Assembly: GCA_017472085.1 (NCBI GenBank)
Contig: JAFUQZ010000002.1
Coordinates: forward strand, 1-38,424
From: Akkermansia sp.
Lineage (GTDB): Bacteria; Verrucomicrobiota; Verrucomicrobiia; Verrucomicrobiales; Akkermansiaceae
DNA: 38,424 nt
Reading direction: 5' to 3'
Of the stretch, positions 28,816 through 34,798 are shown piece by piece (positions within the stretch are counted from its first letter, which is position 1; each line of letters starts with the position of its first letter). The notes under the pieces were generated by a model. It did no database searches. It saw only the letters and a program-made list of their open reading frames with translations, and was not told where the DNA came from. The translations under genes and the position numbers were made by a program.

Positions 28816-29121
28816 ATGAAAGTCGAACTCATCGAAAAAGCCGTTGAAATCGTAGGCGATAACCAGCTGCTGGTCAACATCGTGTCCAAGCGCGTGCAGC
28901 AGCTCAACCACGGTGCCGACCCTTACATCGTCACCACGCCGGAAATGCAGTGTGGCGATATCGCCCTGACCGAAATCATTGAGGGTAAGATTGTCTGGCG
29001 CGAGCAGACGGACGAGGAACTGGCCGCCGCCCGCGCCGCTAATGACGAGGTTGACCCCTTCGAGGCTCTGGCTGCAGAAGCCGGTGAGCCCCCTGTCATT
29101 GAGACCACCCTCACCCTGTAA
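28816..29121 (+). CDS. rpoZ: DNA-directed RNA polymerase omega subunit
   Basis: The 101-residue omega subunit helps the beta' subunit fold and join RNA polymerase. The core LLVNIVSKRVQQLNHGADPY and the following ALTEIIEGKIVWRE are typical, and the acidic Ala/Glu-rich C-terminus is as usual. I took the ATG at 28816, which gives the standard MKVELIEKAVEIVG start; an in-frame codon at 28789 would add 9 residues not expected for omega. smpB follows after a terminator-like hairpin. Confidence 0.85.
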   Translation: MKVELIEKAVEIVGDNQLLVNIVSKRVQQLNHGADPYIVTTPEMQCGDIALTEIIEGKIVWREQTDEELAAARAANDEVDPFEALAAEAGEPPVIETTLTL

Positions 29122-29144
29122 CACAGACCGGGTAAGTTTTCTAC

Positions 29145-29184
29145 GCGGCCCGGCTCTCCGAATCATCGGAGCCGGGCCGTCCTT
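29145..29184 (+). terminator. Terminator-like hairpin between rpoZ and smpB
   Basis: A GC-rich stem of 10 bp (29146-29155 with 29170-29179) is extended by a second short helix after a 2-nt bulge, and is followed by CCTTTA. The T-run is weak, so termination may be partial. Confidence 0.6.
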
Positions 29185-29209
29185 TACCCCCCACCCTCCG
29201 CCCCGGCAT

Positions 29210-29692
29210 ATGGCCAAGAAACCCGCCCCACAGAACAACCTGATAGCCAGCAACAAGAAAGCAGGCCGGGATTACGAAATCCTCGGCAGGCACGAGTGCG
29301 GCATCGAACTGCGCGGCACGGAGGTCAAATCCATCCGCGAGGGGCGTGTCAACATAGCCGACTCATTCGCCCGCGTGGAAAAGGGGCAGCTCTTTCTCTA
29401 CGGCTGCGATGTCCAGCCCTGGGAAACCGCCGGCAAGTGGTTCCAGCACGAAGCCAAGCGCCCGCGCCGTCTGCTGATGCACAAGCGCGAAATCCTCAAA
29501 CTGGAAATCCAGCAGGCACAGAAAGGATTTGCCCTTCCCCTGCTGCGCCTCTATTGGAAAAACGGCAAGGTGAAAGCCGAGCTCGGCATCGGCCGCGGCA
29601 AGACCCACCGCGACCAGCGCTACGACCTCAAGGCCCGCGTTGAGCTGCGCGAAGCCCAGCGAGAGGTGACCCGCTTCAACAAGGGGTACTGA
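29210..29692 (+). CDS. smpB: SsrA-binding protein SmpB
   Basis: SmpB binds tmRNA and brings it to stalled ribosomes for trans-translation. The 160-residue protein has the family core: NNLIASNKKAGRDYEILGRHECGI, LRGTEVKSIREGRVN, RRLLMHKREI and GKVKAELGIGRGKTHRD. The C-terminal tail, which enters the decoding centre, ends EVTRFNKGY. The tmRNA gene itself is not visible next to it. It lies between rpoZ and murA with its own short intergenic regions. Confidence 0.95.
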   Translation: MAKKPAPQNNLIASNKKAGRDYEILGRHECGIELRGTEVKSIREGRVNIADSFARVEKGQLFLYGCDVQPWETAGKWFQHEAKRPRRLLMHKREILKLEIQQAQKGFALPLLRLYWKNGKVKAELGIGRGKTHRDQRYDLKARVELREAQREVTRFNKGY

Positions 29693-29751
29693 TTCTGCTT
29701 GCGGTATTTCGAGTTATCTCCCGAAAAAACGGCCTTGTTTTTCCTTTTCAC

Positions 29752-29781
29752 TTGCAAGAAAGGGGCGGGGTGTGGTACACT
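29752..29781 (+). promoter_or_regulatory. murA promoter
   Basis: TTGCAA (29752-29757), an 18-bp G-rich spacer ending GTGTGG, and TACACT (29776-29781). The leader to the ATG at 29817 is about 29 nt. Confidence 0.5.
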
Positions 29782-29816
29782 CCAGCTGTTACACCAAACG
29801 TCATTTTCTTACCTCC

Positions 29817-31115
29817 ATGGACAAACTCATTGTAGAAGGCGGCTATAAGCTTAGCGGCACCGTGAATATCGGCGGTTCCAAAAATGCCTCTCTCCCCATT
29901 CTGGCTGCCTCCATCCTGACGGATGAACCCGTCCGTATTTCCCGCGTGCCGGATGTTTCCGACACGAACTACATGATTCAGATTCTCAGCCAGCTGGGCG
30001 CCTCCGTCGAGCGTTCCAGCGGTACAGTCCGCATTGAATCCCCGGATGGTATCTCCTCCAGCGCCTCCTATGACCAGGTGCGCAAGATGCGCGCCTCCAT
30101 CTGCCTGCTGGGGCCCATCATGGCCCGCATGCACCGCTGCACCCTGCCGCTGCCCGGCGGTTGTGTGATTGGTGACCGCCCGGTGGATTTGCACATCCGC
30201 GCCATTCAGGCGTTGGGTGCACGTGTCCGCATCAAGGGCGGCAACCTGGTGATGGAAGCGCCGAACGGACTCATCGGCACCACGGTGGATATGCGCGGAG
30301 ATTCCGGTCCCACGGTGCTGGGCACGGATAACCTGATGATGGCAGCCGTGCTTGCCAAGGGGACTACCGTCATCGAATCCGCCGCCCGCGAGCCGGAAGT
30401 GGTGGATCTGGCCAACTTCCTCAACAAGATGGGAGCCCGCATCGAGGGTGCCGGTTCCCGCACCATCACCATCCACGGTGTGGAGAAACTGCACGGCTGC
30501 GAGCACACCGTGATTCCCGACCGCATCGAGGCCGGCACTTTCATGGTGGCCGCCGCCATGGTGAGCGATGGTCTGCAAATCAACCGCGTTTGCCGCAAGC
30601 ACATTCAGGCCATGGCAGATTTGCTGGTGGAGTGCGGTCACGTGGTCGAGTTTGATGAAGAAGGCACCAGCGTCTTTGTGAAACCCGGTGCCAATCCCCG
30701 CAGCGGTAAGATTCTCACCGCCCCCTACCCCGCCTATCCCACGGATATGCAGGCCCAGATGACGGCGCTCTTTGCCCTGACGCCCGGCATCAGCGTGGTG
30801 CGCGATACCATCTTCCCGCAGCGCTTCATGCACTGCTCTGAGCTGAAGCGCATGGGTGCCAACATCAAGGTGGACAACGGCACCGCCATCATCACCGGTG
30901 TGGAGGGACTCTCCGGCGCCCCGGTCATGGCCAGCGACCTCCGCGCCTCTGCGGCTCTGGTGCTGGCGGCTCTGGCGGCTGAGGGAACGACGGAAATTCA
31001 CCGTCTCTACCACATTGACCGCGGTTATGAGATGCTGGATGAAAAGCTCATGATGCTGGGTGCCAAGGTTCAGCGCGTGCTGGACACGGATGGCCGCATG
31101 GCAGAAGAGGACTGA
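29817..31115 (+). CDS. murA: UDP-N-acetylglucosamine 1-carboxyvinyltransferase
   Basis: MurA transfers enolpyruvate from PEP to UDP-GlcNAc, the first committed step of peptidoglycan synthesis in the cytoplasm. The 432-residue protein has the substrate-binding K22-N23 (GGSKNASLP), the loop [17 protein letters not shown] with active-site C116 (the fosfomycin-reactive residue), and the C-terminal [20 protein letters not shown] with DRGYE. I used the ATG at 29817 because it gives the canonical MDKLIVEGG start; an in-frame GTG at 29772 lies in the promoter. A strong terminator follows. Confidence 0.96.
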   Translation: MDKLIVEGGYKLSGTVNIGGSKNASLPILAASILTDEPVRISRVPDVSDTNYMIQILSQLGASVERSSGTVRIESPDGISSSASYDQVRKMRASICLLGPIMARMHRCTLPLPGGCVIGDRPVDLHIRAIQALGARVRIKGGNLVMEAPNGLIGTTVDMRGDSGPTVLGTDNLMMAAVLAKGTTVIESAAREPEVVDLANFLNKMGARIEGAGSRTITIHGVEKLHGCEHTVIPDRIEAGTFMVAAAMVSDGLQINRVCRKHIQAMADLLVECGHVVEFDEEGTSVFVKPGANPRSGKILTAPYPAYPTDMQAQMTALFALTPGISVVRDTIFPQRFMHCSELKRMGANIKVDNGTAIITGVEGLSGAPVMASDLRASAALVLAALAAEGTTEIHRLYHIDRGYEMLDEKLMMLGAKVQRVLDTDGRMAEED

Positions 31116-31139
31116 TTTTCCATCATTATTATTTTCTGC

Positions 31140-31176
31140 GCAGGAGTGATTCTTCCCGAATCATTCCTGCTTTTTT
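31140..31176 (+). terminator. Rho-independent terminator of murA
   Basis: A 13-bp stem (31140-31152 with 31158-31170, one G-T pair), 5-nt loop, then TTTTTT. A textbook terminator. Confidence 0.92.
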
Positions 31177-31242
31177 GTGCTTGAGACAGGCCGTTTTCCG
31201 TATGAACCGACAGAATGCGAGCCTCAGTCAAGCACGCACGCA

Positions 31243-31273
31243 GAAACCGGCACCCCCTCGCGGGAGTACCGGC
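31243..31273 (-). terminator. Terminator of the EF-hand gene
   Basis: An 11-bp stem with two G-T pairs (31247-31257 with 31262-31272) and a 4-nt loop, followed on the minus strand by TTT. It lies 40 nt beyond the EF-hand gene stop. Confidence 0.6.
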
Positions 31274-31310
31274 CGGTCTTATCGCATGGAAAAAATGGTA
31301 CAGAAACGGC

Positions 31311-32216
31311 TCAGGCAGCGGGCTGCTCAGCAGGAGCCGGAGCGGGCTGATTGCCCGGGCAGTTGCAGGGAGCCGGAGCGGGAGCGCCGCACTTCGGACC
31401 ACGGTGGCCGCCGCAGCGGGGGCCTTTCGGGCCGCGATGCCCATGACGCCCGCACTTCGGGCCGCGCTTGCCGCACTTACGCTCGGCATGCTTCTTCTCG
31501 AACTCAGCCTTGGCGGCTGCCTTCTCGGCGTCATCAAGCTGGCCGTCCTTGTTCGCGTCGAACTTCTCCAGCATCTTCTTCTCGAAAGCAGCCTTTCTCT
31601 CGGCACGCTTCGCCTCGAAATCGGCCTTGGCAGCAGCCTCCTCGGCATCATCGAGCTGGCCGTCCTTGTTGGCGTCAAACTTCTCCAGCATCATCTTGTG
31701 GAAGTCCGGGCGCTCGCCGCGCTTCCCGCAGCAGCCACCCTCAGGACGGGGACCACGGGGGCCGCCGCAGTGGGGACCTTTCGGGCCACGGTGTCCATGA
31801 CGCACGCACTTCGGACCACGGGGGCCTTTCGGGCCGCGCTCGGCACGCATTTTCTCGAACTCAGCCTTGGCGGCAGCCTTCTCAGCATCGTCGAGCTGGC
31901 CGTCCTTGTTCGCGTCGAACTTCTCCAGCATCTTCTTTTCGAAGGCAGCCTTCATCTCGGCGCGCTTAGCCTCGAAATCAGCCTTGGCAGCAGCCTTCTC
32001 GGCATCGTCGAGCTGACCGTCCTTGTTGGCGTCAAACTTCTCCAGCATCATCTTGTGGAAGTCCGGGCGCTCGCCGTGCTTGCCGCAGCAGGGTCTGGCG
32101 GGAGCACAGGGCATGGGCTTGCAGCAGGGGTTCTGATCGGGGCACTGCTCCGGGGCAGCGTCCTGAGCCATCACCGGCAGAGCGGCGAACAGGGCAAAAA
32201 AGAGGGATTTCTTCAT
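31311..32216 (-). CDS. Secreted EF-hand protein with an internal tandem duplication
   Basis: A 301-residue secreted protein that probably binds calcium. After a signal peptide (MKKSLFFALFAALPVMAQ) comes a Cys/Pro-rich stretch. Two copies of a module of about 119 residues follow (roughly 43-152 and 162-270). Each module has two EF-hand loops of identical sequence DANKDGQLDDAE (62-73, 101-112, 181-192, 220-231) on Lys/Glu/Ala-rich helices, then a Gly-Pro-Lys/Arg/His-rich linker with RHGHRGPKGP. The C-terminus is Ala/Pro-rich. The linkers also hold Cys and His that could bind other metals. The A/C-rich leader has no clear Shine-Dalgarno sequence and includes a hairpin (32249-32270). The opposite strand is open over the same span, but only this strand gives a signal peptide and repeats. 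Confidence 0.85.
   Translation of the reverse strand: MKKSLFFALFAALPVMAQDAAPEQCPDQNPCCKPMPCAPARPCCGKHGERPDFHKMMLEKFDANKDGQLDDAEKAAAKADFEAKRAEMKAAFEKKMLEKFDANKDGQLDDAEKAAAKAEFEKMRAERGPKGPRGPKCVRHGHRGPKGPHCGGPRGPRPEGGCCGKRGERPDFHKMMLEKFDANKDGQLDDAEEAAAKADFEAKRAERKAAFEKKMLEKFDANKDGQLDDAEKAAAKAEFEKKHAERKCGKRGPKCGRHGHRGPKGPRCGGHRGPKCGAPAPAPCNCPGNQPAPAPAEQPAA
31407..32090 (-). repeat. Tandem duplication inside the EF-hand gene
   Basis: Codons 43-152 (31761-32090) and 162-270 (31407-31733) are two copies of one unit, with the four EF-hand loops at offsets of 119 residues. The copies remain nearly identical in protein, so the duplication is young or kept uniform by recombination. Confidence 0.8.
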
Positions 32217-32373
32217 CTTGTGTATTTCTGTTTGTTGTTAAGTGGGGCGGCGAGGTGTTACTTCCCCGCCTCGCTCATGGGAACGCAGCCATTCCTCATT
32301 TATCTACACGCAATGTTATTTTTTTGCAAAAAATCTTTTGCTCGCCTTGTTGCCCCCCGATTCACTTCGACCA

Positions 32374-32427
32374 AATTCAGCCGTTATCGGCTAATGACGG
32401 CTAATTATCGGCTAAATTAGCCGATAA
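32374..32427 (+). repeat. 54-bp direct repeat, copy upstream of the Fic gene
   Basis: The blocks AATTCAGCCG, ATCGGCTAAT, CGGCTAATTATCG and CTAAATTAGCCGATAA are shared with 33803-33856 (49 of 54 identical). Similarity stops sharply at the left edge. In the Fic reading frame this copy reads IQPLSANDG then a stop, matching the Fic C-terminus IQPASANIG. Confidence 0.85.
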
Positions 32428-32429
32428 TT
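32403..32429. promoter_or_regulatory. Perfect 27-bp palindrome beside the Fic promoter
   Basis: Thirteen-bp arms (AATTATCGGCTAA and its complement) around one central A. It ends 2 bp before the -35 box of the Fic gene. Half-sites CGGCTAA occur twice more just upstream. The position fits an operator; the C-terminal winged-helix region of the Fic protein is a possible binder, by inference. Confidence 0.6.
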
Positions 32430-32431
32430 GA

Positions 32432-32459
32432 TTGACTTGACGCTTCCACATGATACAAT
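32432..32459 (+). promoter_or_regulatory. Fic gene promoter, leaderless geometry
   Basis: TTGACT (32432-32437), a 16-bp spacer and TACAAT (32454-32459). Six nt separate the -10 box from the ATG at 32466, so the expected +1 is at the start codon. Confidence 0.6.
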
Positions 32460-32465
32460 ACATTC

Positions 32466-33833
32466 ATGAAGCGGCGCAGAACAATTCCTGTTTTGAGAGA
32501 GCTGTTGGCAAAGGATACGGGGAACATAGCAGATATCATGCTCAAGGCCCGCCCGGAAGCCCTGCGAATGGATCGATATTTAAGCTGGCAGGATTTATAC
32601 TACAGAAAAGCTCCGGAGGGGCTGAGCACAGAGCAGTGGTGGCTTGGTCTGAAGCTGCACCGCACCCAGGCACGCCAGGATATACAGCTTCTTAATGCAA
32701 CGGGGCAGGCATTCAGCTTCGCCCCCACGCAGTACATTCAGCAATATCTGCACCGAATCGACCGGGCATCGGGAACCATGTTCATGACCGATGCCAATGC
32801 CGTTTTTTCGGTAACGGAACGCGACAAGTACCTGCTGACCTCTCTGGCCGAAGAAGCCATCATGTCCAGCATGCTGGAAGGTGCCGTTGTGACCCGCTCG
32901 GAAGCCCGGGAACTCATTCGCAGCAATCGTCCGCCCAGAGATGAACATGAGCAAATGGTGATGAATAATTATCGCACCATGCGGATGATATTGCAGCACA
33001 AGGATGAACCACTCACCCCCGATTTCATTCTTTCCCTCCACCGCAGCATGGTGGAGGGAACGCTGAAGGCCCCCGAAAAAGCCGGGCAGCTTCGTCAGGC
33101 TGAGGATAGGGTGTACATAGAAGATACCCGCAGCGGCGATATTATCCACATGCCACCCGCAGCCGACAGCCTGACGGAGCGGCTGGAAGCTCTCTGTGCC
33201 TTTGCCAATGACAAAGGAGAAGAAAACTATATACACCCCATTATACGCGCCATCATCCTGCATTTTCAGCTGTCCTATGACCATCCTTTTGTGGACGGCA
33301 ACGGCAGAACCGCTCGCTCCCTCTTCTATTGGGGAATGCTTCATGCCGGCTACTGGCTTTTTGAGTATATCTCTGTTTCACGGGAAATATATCGGCACTC
33401 CCGGAGTTATTATGAGTCATTTCTGAATACGGAGGAAGACGACAATGACCTCAATTACTTCATTATTGATCAACTGGGAACCATCTATGAATCCATTGTC
33501 AGTCTGATGCAACATCTGCGCACCAAACAACAGCTGCAGGAGCAACTGCAGCTGTCCCTGTCCGGCGTTCCTTTCATCAATCACAGACAAAGGAACGTCC
33601 TGCTGCATTTCCTGCAGCACCCCAACAGCTCCACCTCCGTAAGCCTGCACTGCCGGGAGTACAACGTCGTCCGCCAAACAGCCCGCACCGATCTGACCGG
33701 ACTGGAAAAACAGGGCTTACTCACCTCTGAAATGATTTCGCGGGAGTTTATCTTCAAACCTGTTCCGAATCTGGAACTGCAACTCCGCGAATTCATTGCC
33801 CGAATTCAGCCGGCATCGGCTAATATCGGCTAA
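32466..33833 (+). CDS. Fic family protein (class II, N-terminal inhibitory helix) with C-terminal winged helix
   Basis: Fic enzymes transfer AMP (or a related group) from a nucleotide to hydroxyls on target proteins. In this 455-residue protein the complete core motif HPFVDGNGRTAR is at 273-284, with catalytic H273 and the phosphate-binding GNGR. The autoinhibitory motif (S/T)xxxE(G/N) is S134-x3-E138-G139, before the Fic core, which makes it class II and self-inhibited. The N-terminal 90 residues form a Fic_N-like region. Residues 365-445 look like a winged helix (NHRQRNVLLHFLQ; REYNVVRQTARTDLTGLEKQGLL). The stop codon lies inside the downstream 54-bp repeat. The gene stands alone with no separate antitoxin, which class II does not need. 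It may be a regulator or toxin-like modifier; the target is unknown. Confidence 0.88.
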   Translation: MKRRRTIPVLRELLAKDTGNIADIMLKARPEALRMDRYLSWQDLYYRKAPEGLSTEQWWLGLKLHRTQARQDIQLLNATGQAFSFAPTQYIQQYLHRIDRASGTMFMTDANAVFSVTERDKYLLTSLAEEAIMSSMLEGAVVTRSEARELIRSNRPPRDEHEQMVMNNYRTMRMILQHKDEPLTPDFILSLHRSMVEGTLKAPEKAGQLRQAEDRVYIEDTRSGDIIHMPPAADSLTERLEALCAFANDKGEENYIHPIIRAIILHFQLSYDHPFVDGNGRTARSLFYWGMLHAGYWLFEYISVSREIYRHSRSYYESFLNTEEDDNDLNYFIIDQLGTIYESIVSLMQHLRTKQQLQEQLQLSLSGVPFINHRQRNVLLHFLQHPNSSTSVSLHCREYNVVRQTARTDLTGLEKQGLLTSEMISREFIFKPVPNLELQLREFIARIQPASANIG

Positions 33834-33856
33834 TTATCGACTAAATTAGCCGATAA
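33803..33856 (+). repeat. 54-bp direct repeat, copy overlapping the Fic gene end
   Basis: This partner of 32374-32427 encodes the last Fic residues (IQPASANIG) and its stop. An imperfect palindrome follows at 33834-33856 (11-bp arms, one mismatch), which could also act as a weak terminator for the Fic gene. Confidence 0.85.
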
Positions 33857-33874
33857 AATGACATTTTCACAGCG

Positions 33875-33917
33875 AAAAACAGTGCTGCACCCGCAATACG
33901 GATGCAGCACGCTTTCT
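33875..33917. terminator. Bidirectional terminator between Fic gene and rph
   Basis: Perfect 8-bp arms GTGCTGCA/TGCAGCAC (33882-33889 with 33903-33910) with a further inner pairing. The minus-strand side runs into TTTTT (33875-33879) for rph, and the plus-strand side into CTTTCTTT for the Fic gene. Confidence 0.8.
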
Positions 33918-33939
33918 TTACAGAGGAGTAAAACGATTC

Positions 33940-34722
33940 TCAACGCCCCTCAAAGAAGCTGCGGAGCGACTCGAAGTCAGACTCGGCGGGTTGGTCGGCG
34001 CGGGCGATGGCTTCTTTCTGGGTGGCGGTGATATCTGCCACGCCCTTGGAGGCAAGGGCAAGCATCTGGGCCATTTCATCGGCGGTGAAGACGGCTTCCT
34101 CGCCGGATCCCTGCACTTCCACATACTCGCCGCGCTCGGTCATGACCACGTTCATATCCACCTCGGCATCGCGGTCTTCCACATAGCACAAGTCCAGCAG
34201 CGGCGTTCCCGCCAGCTTGCCCACGGAAACAGCGGAAACCAGACAGCGCATGGGGTTCTTCTCCAACGCACCCGTTGCCACCAGGCGGTTGAGCGCAATG
34301 CTGAGCGCCACGGCAGCACCGGTGATGCTGGCGGTGCGGGTGCCGCCGTCGGCCTGCAACACGTCGCAATCCACCCAGATGGTGCGTGCGCCCAGGGCTT
34401 CCAAATCCACCACAGCCCGCAGGGAGCGTCCGATGAGGCGCTGGATTTCCACGGAGCGGCCGTCCACCTTACCGGCCGAACTGTCGCGCTTCTTGCGGTC
34501 GAGGGTGGAATAGGGGAGCATGGCATACTCCGCAGTGAGCCAGCCGCCGGGCACATGCTGGTTCTTCATCCAGCGCGGGACATCTTCCTCGATGGTGACG
34601 GAGCAGATGACGCGGGTGTTGCCGAAGCAGGAAAGCACGGAGGCCGTGGCGTGGGGTGCTATGTTGAGCACAAACTGAAGCGGGCGCATCTCGTTCTGGG
34701 CGCGGTTATCTTGGCGTTGCAT
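33940..34722 (-). CDS. rph: Ribonuclease PH
   Basis: RNase PH is a phosphate-dependent 3'-5' exoribonuclease that trims tRNA and rRNA 3' ends and forms a hexamer. The 260-residue protein has the hallmarks MLPYSTLDRKKRD, VDGRSVEIQRLIGRSLRAVV (residues 86-105), CDVLQADGGTRTASITGA with the phosphate-binding GGTRT (126-130), and DLCYVEDRDAEVDMNVVMTE. The start ATG at 34722 lies 9 nt after a good -10 box. The gene diverges from the SNF2 helicase, and the two promoters are back to back in a 74-bp gap. Confidence 0.95.
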   Translation of the reverse strand: MQRQDNRAQNEMRPLQFVLNIAPHATASVLSCFGNTRVICSVTIEEDVPRWMKNQHVPGGWLTAEYAMLPYSTLDRKKRDSSAGKVDGRSVEIQRLIGRSLRAVVDLEALGARTIWVDCDVLQADGGTRTASITGAAVALSIALNRLVATGALEKNPMRCLVSAVSVGKLAGTPLLDLCYVEDRDAEVDMNVVMTERGEYVEVQGSGEEAVFTADEMAQMLALASKGVADITATQKEAIARADQPAESDFESLRSFFEGR

Positions 34723-34731
34723 ACGGCTGCG

Positions 34732-34760
34732 GTTTTACCACATACGCGCGCGGGTTTCAA
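34732..34760 (-). promoter_or_regulatory. rph promoter
   Basis: On the minus strand: TTGAAA (34755-34760), a 17-bp spacer ending GTATGTGG, and TAAAAC (34732-34737). Nine nt lie between the -10 box and the ATG. Its -35 box is only 9 bp from that of the divergent SNF2 promoter. Confidence 0.55.
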
Positions 34761-34769
34761 TCAAATTTC

Positions 34770-34798
34770 TTGCCACGGCAGCAAGGGGAGGGTAAAAT
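34770..34798 (+). promoter_or_regulatory. SNF2 helicase promoter overlapping the annotated start
   Basis: TTGCCA (34770-34775), a 17-bp spacer and TAAAAT (34793-34798), which overlaps the ATG at 34797. If it is used, the first in-frame codon available is GTG 34806, 7 nt after the -10 box. Confidence 0.45.

Noticed and set aside
32301..32329. TTGCAA-N17-TAGATA as promoter of the EF-hand gene
   Set aside because: The -10 box matches only 3 of 6 consensus bases. It may still be used, but the evidence is too weak to list.
31215..32420. Long open frame (401 codons) on the plus strand opposite the EF-hand gene
   Set aside because: The minus strand gives a signal peptide, perfect EF-hand loops and a terminator. 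The plus-strand reading is low-complexity Leu/Ser/Gly sequence created by the repeats.
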